DNA from: Penicillus capitatus
Taxonomy: Eukaryota > Chlorophyta
NCBI GenBank assembly: GCA_965649825.1
Contig: OZ287695.1
Span: 1,736,001 to 1,800,000 of the forward strand
Direction of reading: 5' to 3'
Length of the DNA: 64,000 nucleotides
Part shown: positions 45,308-56,830 of the stretch, piece after piece
Layout: the number at the start of each line of letters is the position of its first letter
How positions within the stretch are numbered: the first letter of the stretch is position 1
Translations under genes and position numbers: made by a program
The notes under the pieces: model-generated
The model's input: the letters and a program-made list of their open reading frames with translations, nothing else
What the model was told of the DNA's origin: nothing
Databases searched by the model: none

Positions 45308-48300
45308 ATGCAAACCCGAGCTCCTGACGAAGGACCCAGTGGCGGCTGGCCATCCGCATCGGAAACCGGTGGTCAGCTCACATCCCAAGACGCGGGGGGC
45401 AAAGAACGTTACGACAAAAGGCTTCTGCGCACTGTCGTGGAGAAGAACGACATCGACGACACCAAGTCGCTCGTCGCGACGTACAACATGACGACGAATG
45501 AAGATGAACGCGCCGTCCTCCTCGGATGGCTGCGCAAGTACCATGAACGAAGGGAAGATTGCCTCACCCAGAAGTCTGTCCTCGAGTATGCAGAACTAGT
45601 CAACATTACCCCACGCTCTAAAAGCGAAGAAGACATCTTGAAGAACTTAATTTGCGACCTTTGTTCCCGTATCTCAGAACTAAACTTCTTACCGCCGAAC
45701 TTTGCCACTGCCCTCTACAAAGCACTTGTGCACGTCGATCCGTTAGTGTGCGGCGTTGCGCAGCTGGTGGACGTAGCAAGGAAGCTTTTAAGCAGTCTAT
45801 CTGCGACACCGAACATTACGAGAGAGAACTTCTCGGTGCATCGAGGGACCTTTCTTGCACTTCGGCAATCCTTTTTCCTGCTTAATGCCGTCAATCAAAA
45901 CGAGATCAAGAAAAAAGAGAAGCGAGAATTGCGTAGAAGCATTGCAGAGAAAGAGAGAACTATGGAATTCTCGTGTAACTACTATCCTGTGGCTTTTCAT
46001 TTTCAAGTTCTTCGTCGAGCAGTGGAACGCCTTAAAGAAGACACTACTACACGACGAGTTCCACAAACAGAACAATATGCCATAAGTGAAACGTGTGGAT
46101 TCGAGCACGTATTTCATCTTCTCAGAAATCTTGCAAGGTGTAACGTCGATCCGACGGCCCTCGGGGCTTCATACGAAGAAAATCGAGGCCCTGTTGTCGA
46201 AATGTCGAACATGTCGAAGAAACCTTTGTTTGACTCGCTGTGGAATCTGATGGCGGCAAGGCTGGAGGCAGCGAAAGAAGAAACGAACCTTGACCTCTTT
46301 GAGTCTGTGTGCAATGCCACAATAGAGAATCAACAAAAAACAGAAAACGGTGAAGATTTGAAGACGTTAAGATTTGGAATCATTGAAGAGTTAGGCATGC
46401 TCGCGATCGAAGGATCATCGGAGAGCACTCGCAGAGAGACGACGATCATGTTGTCGAATCTGGCAGTGCAACAAGCAATCACTGAAGGATGGATCGATGA
46501 TGACGATATCTTGATCGCACTCTTGGATGTCATACACGAGGTGCATAAGAATGGTCTATGCAATGAAGAAACCGAAGAAGCACTCACGGCCTTGCATCGC
46601 TACTGCGAGGGCTCCACCAGAGACGTGATGACGGTATGGTTAGACGGAAAAAGCATAGAGGACAAGCTTCGAGATGGAAGTCCGCCAGCTGCTCAGCCAG
46701 AGCATTGGGATCTGTTCATGAAGACTAGCAAAGACGTCGGACACAATCCAATTGGGGAAGACCTAAGAAAAACATACCTGCGAGACGATTTTACAATAGT
46801 AATGTTCTGCAGAAATGATACTTCGAGTTGGTTACTGTTTCGTTTCTGAAGGTGGCTTGTGTGCTCGACGAAGGATCTCCTAAACATGTCAAGGACATGA
46901 AGCACCACGTCGTCATCTCCGAAGAAATCGTGGAAGAACGAGAAACCAGATCGAGACATAGACAAGGAGTTATCCGGAGGATGGATGGAGGAGAAGGCGA
47001 GTCTTCAAACCGCGGAACGGACCAAGGAAAGAAGCACTACGAAAAGAAAACAAGAGTCGCGAAGCCCATTGATCTGGACGATTTGTTCAAGCGAAGATCT
47101 CTCAAAACCGAAGATCTGTTAAGCGAAACAAGAAGGGTGCTTCTCTACGGAAACCCCGGATCCGGTAAGACGTGCATCGCAAAAGTCGTCGCGTATAAAT
47201 GGGCAATGAGAGAAATGGCACAAGACCTCGACGCCGTTTACATAGTGCCAGTGCGAGTTCTCAACAGTGCGGAGCACAATGGTCAGAAATGGACAAGACT
47301 CGAGGAAGCAGTGTCGCAGATATGCTTTTCTGAAAGCGAGCACTCTTTCGACTATGGAAACCTAATCGCTCAAGTGGAAAGCGATCTTTACGATCCTTCA
47401 ACACTGCTCATGGTGGATGGACTGGATGAGGCAAATGACAGTGCGAGAGAGCTCTTATCCACCGTGTGGGATCGATCCTGCATGGTGTTGCTTCTTTCTC
47501 GTCCGTACAACACAAGGGACGTAGAAACACGCGTCGACACTCAAGTGGAATGTCTCGGATTCAACGACCAGCAGTTGCGAGATTACATAAAGAGCGACTT
47601 GTCTGAGGGAGAGGCTTCGAGATTTATCCGCTTTATCGAAAACTCTAATGCTTTGTGGGACATGGCACACATTCCAATGACGGCAAACGTTCTCTGTTCC
47701 TTGTCGAAGAAGCACGGCACCGCACGGGAAGAACGAGGAAAGAGAGCGAGCCTTTTCCAAATATACAACGACATGACGAGGTTTGTCTGGAAAAGGTTCG
47801 AAGAAAAGCCGGCGGCTACAAACATACAGAAAGTGGAACTCTTTCAAGATCTGGAAAGAATCGCCTTTGAATCGCTTCGCCATAAAGCAGTTCTCATCCA
47901 CGAAAGCTATGTCGACAGCCATGCAACGTCAAAGAATGCAACTCGAACATTCGAAGAGATCGGATTCCTCTTGCCCGTGTCGGAGGGCCAAAAGTACAAA
48001 TTCCTTCACCCGACGTTTCAGGAGTATTTCGCGGGAAGACACATTGCTCAAAACTTATTAACAAACGGACCCGATGAAGAAAGAGTAAAGGCATTCATTC
48101 GTCAGGAAAAATACAATCGGAGGCATGCTTTGGCACTTTCCTTCGCTATGCACGCATTTGCAGAAAGACGCGGAAAAGATGCGTTGCAAGAAATGCTATC
48201 GCTTGTCGACGAAGAACCCATCGAAGTTCTCGGGGTACAGCATTTTTTTCTGAAGATGCAAGTCCTCGAGGCAACCTTAGAAGAGACACACGACGATAAT

Positions 48301-51300
48301 TTGGAGGACTTTTTGAATGACGAACAAGCAACCAAACTCGTCGAAGGTGCTCGCCGACTGCTCAAGCTTACTATCGACGATATTCAAATTCGTCAAAGCC
48401 TAGTAAAGGAGTTCCAACAACTGCCTCATGTTTTAGAGGAATTCCCTCGAATTCTCGTTGACACCATCGAAAAAATGAAAAAGATGCTGGCATACGTGCG
48501 AGACTTGACACAAAAAGAAATGGCTGAAATCACCGACTTCTTAAAGCTCGCAAGTCATTCTGAGAAGCAAAGTAGCAAAATAACTCAATTCGTATTGGAG
48601 AAAGTAGAAGAATCCGGAAGTTGGTGCAATCCGAAGGAGTGCATAAGAAGGTTAAGTTTCATGGCAGAACAATTACCCAACAATGCGAGCGATGTTCTAC
48701 CGACGCTGACTAAAGTGTCCGTCGACGAAGACTGGCACGTCCGTCAAGCAACACTGTCGACGATCGGCAGTGTCATTGTGGCGGCGCCTATACTCGCAGC
48801 CGAGGTTCTGCCGACGCTGGCTAAGGGGTGCATGGAGGAACACTGGTTCGTGCGTCAAGCAGCGATATCGGTGATCGGCAGTCTCGTCGCGGCGGCGCCT
48901 CAACACGCCGCGGATGTTCTACCGACGCTGACTAAAGTGTCAGTCGACGAAGACTGGCACGTGCGTCAAGCAGCAATGTCGGCGATTGGAAGTCTCGTCG
49001 CGGCGGCGCCTCAACACGCCGGAAAGGTTCTGCCGACGCTGGTTAATGGGTGCCTGGACGCAGACTGGCACGTGCGTCAAGCAGCGACGTCGGCGATCAG
49101 CAGTGTGGTCGCGGCGGAGCCTGAACTCGCCGGCGAGCTTCTATCGACGCTGACAAAAGTGTCCGTCGACGAAGACTGGCGCGTGCGTCAGGCAGCGATG
49201 TCGGCGATTGGCAGTGTCGTCGCCGCGGCGCCTGATCTCGCCGCGGATGTTCTGCTGTCGCTGTCTAAACAGTGCGTGGACGCAGTCTGGGAAGTGCGTC
49301 AAGGGGCTATGTCGGCGATCAGCAGTCTCGTCGCGGCGGCGCCTCAACACACTGGGGATGTTCTGCCGACGCTCGCTGAGTGGTCCATGGACGCAGACTG
49401 GCACGTGCGTCTAGCGGCTATGTCGGCGATCGGCAGTCTCGTCGCGGCGGCGCCTCAACACGCCGGCGAGGTTCTGCCGTCGCTGTCTAAGGGGGGCATG
49501 GACGAAGACTGGCACGTGCGTCAGGCAGCGATGTCGGCGATCGGTTGTCTCGTCGCGGCGGCGCCTCAACACGCCGGAAAGATTCTGCCGACGCTGTCTA
49601 AGGGGTGCCTGGACGCAGACTGGCACGTGCGTCTAGCGGCTATGTCGGCGATCGATAGTGTCATCGCCGCGGCGCCTATACTCGCCGGCGAGGTTCTGCC
49701 GTCGCTGTCTAAGAGGGGCATGGACGAAGACTGGCACGTGCGTCAGGCAGCGATGTCGGCGATCGGTTGTCTCGTCGCGGCGGCGCCTCAACACGCCGGA
49801 AAGATTCTGCCGACGCTGTCTAAGGGGTGCCTGGACGCAGACTGGCACGTGCGTCAAGCAGCGACGTCGGCGATCGATAGTGTCATCGCCGCGGCGCCTA
49901 TACTCGCCGGCGAGATTCTGCCGTCGCTGTCTAAGGGGTGCGTGGACGAAGACTGGCACGTGCGTCAGGCAGCAGCGTCGGCGATCGGTTGTCTCGTCGC
50001 GGCGGCGCCTCAACACGCCGGAAAGATTCTTCCGACGCTGTCTAAGGGGTGCAGCAGTAGATACCGTGGCTTGCGTCAAGCAGCGATGTCTGCGATTGGA
50101 AGTGTCGTCGCGGCGGCGCCTCAACACGCCGGAAAGATTCTTCCGAAGCTGGTTAATGGGTGCAGCGACAGAGTCTCCAACGTACGCCAAGCAGCGATGT
50201 CGGCGATCGGCAGTGTGATCGCGGCGGAGTCTGAACTCGCCAGCGATGTTCTGGCAATGGTGGCGAAGGGGTGCGTGGACGCAGACTGGCACGTGCGTCA
50301 GGCGGCGATGACGGCGATCGGCAATGTCGTTGCAGTAGCGCCTGGACTCGCTGCGGATGCTCTTCCGACGCTGTCTAAGGGGTGCGTCGACGAAGACTGG
50401 CTTGTTCGTCAGGCAGCGATATCGGCGATCGGCAATGTCGTCCCTCCGGTTCCTGAACTCGCCGGCGAGGTTCTGCCGTCGCTATCTAAGGGGTGCGTAG
50501 ACGAAGACTGGCACGTGTGTCAAGCAGCGGCATCGGCGATTGGAAGTGTCGTCGCAGCGGCGCCTGGACTCGCTGCGGATGTTCTTCCGACGCTGGTTGA
50601 GTGTTGCGTGGACGCAGACTGGCCAGCGCGTCAAGCAGTTATGTCGGCGATCGGCAGTGTCGTCGCCGCGGTATCTGAGCTCGATGACGAAGTTCGTTCG
50701 ACACTGGTTAATGGGTGCAGCGACAGAGACTCTAACGTGCGTCAGGTAGCGGCGTCGGCGATCGGTAGTTTCGTCGCAGCGGCGCCTGGACTCGCTGAGG
50801 ATGTTCTTCCGACGCTGTTTGAGTGTTGCGTGGACGAAGACTTGCGCGTGCGTCAGGCAGCAGCGTCGGCGATTGAAAGTGTCGTCGCAGCGGCGCCTCA
50901 ACACGCCGGAAAGATTCTGCCGACGCTGTCTAAGGGGTGCAGCAGTAGATACCGTGGCTTGCGTCAAGCAGCGATGTCTGCGATTGGAAGTCTCGTCGCG
51001 TTGGCGCCTCAACACGCCGGAAAGATTCTTCCGAAGCTGGTTAATGGGTGCAGCGACAGGGACTCTAACGTACGCCAAGCAGCAATGGCGGCGATTGGAA
51101 ATCTCGTCACGGCGGCGCCTCAACACGCCGGAAAGATTCTGCCGACGCTGGTTAATGGGTGCAGCGACAGAGTCTCCAACGTACGCCAAGCAGCGATGTC
51201 GGCGATCGGCAGTGTGATCGCGGCGGAGTCTGAACTCGCCAGCGATGTTCTGGCAATGGTGGCGAAGGGGTGCGTGGACGCAGACTGGCACGTGCGTCAG

Positions 51301-53115
51301 GCGGCGATGACGGCGATCGGCAATGTCGTTGCAGTAGCGCCTGGACTCGCTGCGGATGCTCTTCCGACGCTGTCTAAGGGGTGCGTCGACGAAGACTGGC
51401 TTGTTCGTCAGGCAGCGATATCGGCGATCGGCAATGTCGTCCCTCCGGTTCCTGAACTCGCCGGCGAGGTTCTGCCGTCGCTATCTAAGGGGTGCGTGGA
51501 CGAAGACTGGCACGTTCGTCAAGCAGCGGCGTCGGCGATTGAAAGTGTCGTCGCAGCGGCGCCTGGACTCGCTGCGGATGTTCTTCCGACGCTGGTTGAG
51601 TGTTGCGTGGACGAAGACTGGCACGTTCGTCAAGCAGCGGCGTCGGCGATTGGCAGTGTCGTCGCGGAGTCATCGCACATCCTGAGTCAACTGTTGCAGT
51701 TATTAGAAGCAGGATGCGAAGACGAAGACTTTCTTGTACGTCAGAATGCGATTGACGCCGTAGGCAAGACTTTCGAGGAGAAAGAGTATTTCAGCGACCA
51801 GTGGCTGCCGATGCTGAAACGTGGGTGTAACGATCAAGCATTCTTTGTTCGCCAAAATGCATTAGAAGCTGTCTGCAAGGTTATCATAGTGATGCCAAAC
51901 CTTGCAGGCGGCTTGATAAATTTTCTTGACGAGAGATGCACCGACAATATCTATTTCGTGCGTTGTACTGCGATCAGAGTCGTCGGCAAGGTCTCCGGAG
52001 CAAGGCCGTACCTTATGAACAAACTTCTGCCGATGTTTGAGAGACATTGCTGCGATGAAGATTTCTTTGTGCGTCTGAACGCAATAGAGGCCGTTGGCTC
52101 GGCAGTCGGCGAGGCTCCGCAACTCGCGGGTGAATTCATGCCGATGCTGGAGAGAGGGTGCATGGATGAACACAATGATGTGCGTTCGACTACGCTCAAG
52201 GCTCTCGGCTCGGCCGTCTGCGCGGCTCCGCAACTCGCGGGTAAATTCATGCCGATGCTGGAGAGAGGGTGCATGGATGAACACAATGATGTGCGTTCGA
52301 CTACGCTCAAGGCTCTCGGCTCGGCCGTCTGCGCGGCTCCGCAACTCGCGGGTAAATTCATGCCGATGCTGGAGAGAGGGTGCATGGATGAACACAATGA
52401 TGTGCGTTCGACTACGCTCAAGGCTCTCGGCTCGGCCGTCTGCGCGGCTCCGCAACTCGCGGGTAAATTCATGCCGATGCTGGAGAGAGGGTGCATGGAT
52501 GAACACAATGATGTGCGTTCGACTACGCTCAAGGCTCTCGGCTCGGCCGTCTGCGCGGCTCCGCAACTCGCGGGTAAATTCATGCCGATGCTGGAGAGAG
52601 GGTGCATGGATGAACACAGCGATGTGCGTTCGATTGCGCTGAAGTCCATAGGAGCGGTGGCCAATCTTGTCGGCAAACTCGTGCCGATGCTTGAGAGAGG
52701 GTGCATCGATGAATGCAGCGATGAGCGTTCGAATTCGTTGAAGACTATCAGTGGAGTCATCGAGACAACCTTGCACCTCGTGGGCGAACTGTTGCCAAAG
52801 CTTCGAAACGAATGCAGCGACGAACACTCCTCTGTTCACCGAAATCCAACAACAACACCGAGCGAACTAAGACTTTATCGGGTTAATCTTCTGTCAAGTG
52901 TCTCTGCAGCAAAACCCAACCTTTTGCTTATTTTCGTCCAAAACTCATTTACACTTGGCCCCCCAACAAAAGATAAGAAGGTTCCGTTAGTCTTGCATGC
53001 AACATCATTCCATGAGATTGGAAGATGGGACGGGGCAACTCTCAATAAGTATCTTGCGGATTTGAAGAAAGACTTTGAAGAAAAGTTTCCGAGTTTGTTG
53101 GAAAACCTTGCATAA
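45308..53115 (+). CDS. NACHT-domain STAND NTPase with long HEAT-like repeat array
   Basis: Exons 45308-46798 and 46852-53115 give 2584 residues. Residues 1 to about 560 form an unassigned, largely helical N-terminal region. The NACHT module follows: Walker A VLLYGNPGSGKT (about 593), Walker B LLMVDGLDEAND (about 684), VLLLSRPYNTRD, HIPMTANVLCSL and the winged-helix motif FLHPTFQEYFAGRHI. From about residue 1110 to 2440 lie roughly 37 tandem 37-residue HEAT-like units of the type VLPTLSKGCVDEDWHVRQAA. The rest is a short C-terminal domain. In animals, plants, fungi and bacteria such STAND proteins are signal-triggered switches in immunity or self/non-self recognition, with the repeats as sensor. 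That role is inferred here. The array is highly homogenised at DNA level. An AATAAA lies four bases after the stop. Confidence 0.9.
48693..52690 (+). repeat. Tandem 111-bp HEAT-coding repeat array
   Basis: About 37 units of 111 bp encode the HEAT-like array of the NACHT protein. The first roughly 27 units belong to one subtype (consensus ending DEDWHVRQAAMSAIGS). Four diverged units follow at about 51690-52134. A second subtype (FMPMLERGCMDEHNDVRSTT) begins at 52135, and two degenerate units end the array. Inside the first block a two-unit (222 bp) module recurs at about 49492, 49714 and 49936. A segment of about 450 bp at 50151 recurs at 51150, exactly 999 bp (nine units) away. Another element at 50053 recurs at 50941 (888 bp, eight units). 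Confidence 0.93.
52135..52689 (+). repeat. Near-identical 111-bp subtype repeats
   Basis: Units start at 52135, 52246, 52357, 52468 and 52579. By eye the first four are identical over almost their full 111 bp, including third codon positions, and differ mainly where the first joins its left neighbour. The fifth starts the same and diverges after about 45 bp. The identity points to very recent expansion or gene conversion. Confidence 0.93.
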
Positions 53116-54582
53116 GAGAATAAATGCATGGATACTTTCGAAATAAACGTTTACAGAACTCAGGCGATCGAGACACGTCAACATTTATCACGATTTGCGC
53201 ATTTTTGAAGTAAGTGTTTTGAAGATTTAAGCAAACGACTACTTCCCTTTAATGTTTCGGTCTGTCGAAGAAGATTTACATGTCTTTGAGCGTCTCTTGG
53301 TCTATTTATCAACAACCAATATGTATGTTTTGTTTGGGGTCTGGTATCATCGGGTGGACGTGTGATTCGCTGGCTTATCCTTAATACACTAAAAGTACAA
53401 TCCATGTTACGCAAGTACGTATGGGCGTCGCTGGATGTGGTTGACAATGCGCTACATCTGTAAGAGAAGAGTCGTTTTGCCATAAACAAATTCGTCACAA
53501 ACTGGCAAGACTTTCGACATCTTACGGTACCGCGGATGAAGCATTTATAAGGTTGACACATTCATGGCACGTCGCGAAGGGAAAGTTGTTTTCATGAGCA
53601 AAACTTCTTGTGTACAGAAGAATCTTCACATCTCACGTCAGTCAGCGACGATGACGCGTTTGTAGCCAATCTGGAATGGTCATTGTCCGCTTATAGCAAC
53701 AGATTGTTTAAACAAGGCACTCTTCTAACTTATTTGGAGGAGGCCGATACACATTTGCACTAATAGTCTTTTTGCCTGCAATATACGCAATCAACAAAAG
53801 AACGAATAGAACCAATATCGAACGCTGAATGGGGTGGGCAAAAAGAAAAGCAAACAAGGAAGGTAATCGCAGTTTAAACACTCAATAGAGCTCGCAGGCT
53901 GCAAACTCGCGTCTATTTTCTCTTCAGACCTCCCCTGTCTGTACAACGGCAACGTGAGTATGCATGTGTGTGCATCCACTCGAACAGTGAATCCCTGTGT
54001 ACCGCGATGATATTCTGCCCTCCAACGACAATCTCCTTTCGGTACGGTATTGCGGCGACAAACAGCACGAGGTCTCTTAGAGAGAGAGTTTCTCGTCTCG
54101 TCTCGTCTACTCGGCATGTTTCTCTTTCGCCGATTTATGTCTGGCCACCACTAACGCGACACCAAGACGCGAATTGGACGAGTGCATCTAGCTTTTGTGC
54201 ATCTCACGGTTCAGAAAAACAGAAAGGTCCCTGCTGGCAACCGATGAAGGCGCAAACGAACGTTCAGTTGGCTATGGTGGGTGGTGAGCTATGTGGCGCG
54301 TTTGCGTTTTCGGCTTTCGTCCTCTTGTTAGGTGTGTCCTAAGAGAACTTGGGTTTCACAGACGCTCTTGCGTTGGACAACGATGAAGTCGCCGGCGTTA
54401 GGAAAGCTGTACAGTAATGCCTGCAGAATCGCGGCGTCGATGAAGAACGAACATGTAGTGTGTACGGCAAAAGTCTGCGAGATGCCTTTTGCACCTTCGA
54501 CTTCGCAGATCCGGTACAAGGCGAATAAAATGCGTATCTAAACGGGTTTCGCCGGTTTATTGCAGAGAGACCTGTCGTCCCG
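53116..54582. other. Intergenic region, no gene seen
   Basis: About 1.5 kb. AATAAA at 53119-53124 is the likely polyadenylation signal of the NACHT gene. Short frames on both strands have no recognisable content. TCTC/TCGTC-rich patches occur near 54100. CGAATAAAATGCG at about 54519 could be a polyadenylation or promoter-proximal element but has no assigned gene. Confidence 0.5.
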
Positions 54583-55976
54583 ATGTGGTGTTCCCTTATG
54601 TCTCGTCGTCGACTCCTCATGTGCGTGTTCTTGTCAATTGTTTCGGCGGCGCCTTGGCGCGTCGGAGCGACTCCGTCTAAGAAAGGTCCGCCGGCGTCTC
54701 TCTGTCTAGTTAGATGCATCGATGCATTCCCAGGAGCCTCCAGGTACGAAACAAGGCAAGCCTACAGCGACATCCGGCGGAGGAGATTTGCTGCCGTCGA
54801 CGCCTCTCTTCTTCCTCTGTACGGATATCGACGCCGACTTCGCCAAAGGGACTCGAAGGAGATGATTCGCATCACCAAGGTCAGTTGTCTTTCGGAGCGA
54901 ATCGTCGTTAACTGTTTCGCAGGGAAACTACGACGGGGATTTCTTGAAGCGAGAGGCCGTCCGAGTGGAGTTCGTCGTCGAGTCGCCCGTTTCGACGTCG
55001 CCTCGTGAATTGCAGTGCGTCCTGTCGAGAAACAACGTCACAGAATGGAAGGATGACAAATGTTCCTCGCCGCTGCTCCTCGACGACCAGATTCGAAAGG
55101 ATGGAGAGTACCGTCTCGACATCCAGGTATCGGCGACTCAAAGTGCAAAGCCTAGACTCGAAATGTGGGTCACAGGAAGATATTGACGCGGCGGAAGATG
55201 GACTATTATCAGCTTCGAGTTCCTGGATTATCGACAGGACGCCGCCGAAGACTGAAATCACACGAGTGACCTGCACTGGCTGCACCGGAAGGAGAGTCAC
55301 TTTTACGGCAACCGACCGCCGGGCAGTGAACAAGTTTCAGTGCAGAGTGGACGGAAGTAGATGGACCTCATGCAGCAGTCCCCACAGGATTCAGGTAGAG
55401 GCCAACTGGGACAGCGACAATGCGCTTCTTAATCGACGTTTAGACCGACGGCACTGGAAGTCATGTCTTTGAAGTCAGAGCCGTCGACAAGGCTGGTAAC
55501 AGGGACGCTACTCCATCGAAATACACTTGGAATGATACAGTTTCTGAAAAGTGAGATGTATTCTATCAGCTGCTGAGGCATCACTTGTTTTCTCCCTTAG
55601 TGATGAAAACGATGTCGACGGCTCCGGCGACCAGTTTGAACCCGCAGAATCCGCTGGCATGGCAACTTCCGGGTGCCAGTCGGTTTCTCAGTGTTCCAGC
55701 GACAGTGGTGAATCCTCAAGAGGTGGATCCGCAACTGTTGGAATCTGTGTCGCCGCCGTTATCGTTGGACTTGCCTGGCTGTTTTATATCTGGTATTATT
55801 ATCCTTGCTTGTTTAAGCGTAAAAGAAAACGAAAAGACGAGTCTTACGACGGCGGGGATTGCTTCGCTGGAGACGGTGGAGATGGAGACGGTGGCGATGG
55901 AGATGGAGACGGAGACGGTGGCGATTGCGACTGCGATTGCGATTGCGACTGCGATTTCGGTGGCGGCAGCGAATGA
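54583..55976 (+). CDS. Single-pass receptor-like membrane protein with Ig-like extracellular domains
   Basis: Exons are 54583-54685, 54744-54795, 54849-54879, 54923-55126, 55176-55394, 55444-55550 and 55601-55976, giving 363 residues. It starts with a signal peptide (MSRRRLLMCVFLSIVSAAPW). Two cysteine-containing beta domains follow: IRITKGNYDGDFLKREAV through WKDDKCSSPLLLDD, and WIIDRTPPKTEITRV through RWTSCSSPHRIQ then SHVFEVRAVDKAGNRD, a pattern common in bacterial-like Ig/FN3 surface proteins. A Ser-rich stalk leads to a membrane helix (VGICVAAVIVGLAWLFYIWY), a KRKRKRK stop-transfer signal, and a cytosolic tail made of Asp-Gly and Cys-Asp repeats. Exons 2 and 3 are very small (52 and 31 nt) and rest on phase alone. 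Ligand and function are unknown. Confidence 0.75.
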
Positions 55977-56594
55977 CGATAAATCAATCGCACCCAAAGC
56001 ACAATGCGGACGGTACGAAGACCCCTTAACGCGTCGAAATTCTCGTTCTACCTTCTGCTGCGCATTCTTCATTCTGTCGCTGTTACCCGACGCTGTAGTG
56101 AAACGTTTCACGATCATCACCTGTTGCAAACTGTGGAGAAGAAGTCTCACATTCTTGGGTAGACTTGTTGTACGGTGGTCATTGACTTCGTTGTTTAATC
56201 ATCACGCAACAGGTTTCGAATGCGCCGCTTTCCGCACCACTACTATTATTGCCACCTGTCACATCACGCGTTCTGCGATGGGCCATCCGTCAGGCGTGAC
56301 TGTGAACGTCGACCTGTCGGCCGAGTCCGGACCGGATAGCGAGTCTGTCGGCGATCGGGCCGGACGAAAGATTAAACGCAAGCGAAAGACTTTTACAACT
56401 GTTTGGAGCAAGGTAGAACAACGCTCAGATTGTCCGTTTTATACCCCCGTGACGATGTGACACGCCTAGGCAGGTGAGTCATCCTCGCGCCAGAACCAGA
56501 GAATAGCGCCTCAGATGACTCATCCTGCGCCCCCCAGGACGTGAACCCATTGTAAACGAGACAGTCGCATCGGCAGATCGCCATCTTGCCGACA
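55977..56594. other. Spacer with a possible short first exon
   Basis: From ATG 56278 a frame reads GHPSGVTVNVDLSAESGPDS and on to RKIKRKRKTFTTVWSK, followed by a GT donor. This could be the start of a small basic protein, but no second exon is clear. The 45 bp at 56301-56345 within it recur at 57274-57318. Confidence 0.25.
56301..56345 (+). repeat. 45-bp segment duplicated at 57274-57318
   Basis: By eye the two copies are identical. In the second copy this segment is joined directly to the copy of 56595-56830, with 254 bp of the first copy missing. The junction lies within a shared GAGTC. Confidence 0.9.
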
Positions 56595-56830
56595 GAGTCG
56601 CGCAGGGAACTCGTCAGCAATGTTATTTACATAACTTAGACGATACAGCAGAACAGTTCTGTTTAAATACCCCGGTCATTGGTCTGTCACGTCGTTACGT
56701 AAGCCTCTTCTCAGGCCTCTCGTCATGCGTTCTCCAGTGATATTCTGCTGGCGTGGCGCCACAAGGACGGTTGGCGCAATAGCAGCGTCCTCTCGCCAGA
56801 AGACCCGAGGCAACAGCGGGCACCTTCACA
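56595..56830 (+). repeat. 236-bp direct repeat, copy 1
   Basis: By eye this stretch is identical to 57314-57549, at an offset of 719 bp. It contains TTTAAATA near 56662, an inverted CCAAT (ATTGG) and an ATG at 56725 that opens MRSPVIFCWRGATRTVGA, so it may carry a small promoter plus first exon. Confidence 0.95.

Noticed and set aside
48693-52690. Possible CRISPR or satellite array
   Set aside because: Unit length, absence of spacers and intact in-phase HEAT coding show it is a protein-coding repeat.
51862-52839. Long minus-strand open frame opposite the HEAT array
   Set aside because: The 111-bp unit is divisible by three, so all frames without a stop in one unit stay open through the array. 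This is a shadow of the repeat, as are the other long opposite-strand frames at 49633-51291.
55585-56460. 291-codon + frame overlapping the receptor-like gene
   Set aside because: It reads the last exon of the receptor gene in another frame. The accepted frame gives a membrane helix and stop-transfer signal joined in phase to upstream exons.
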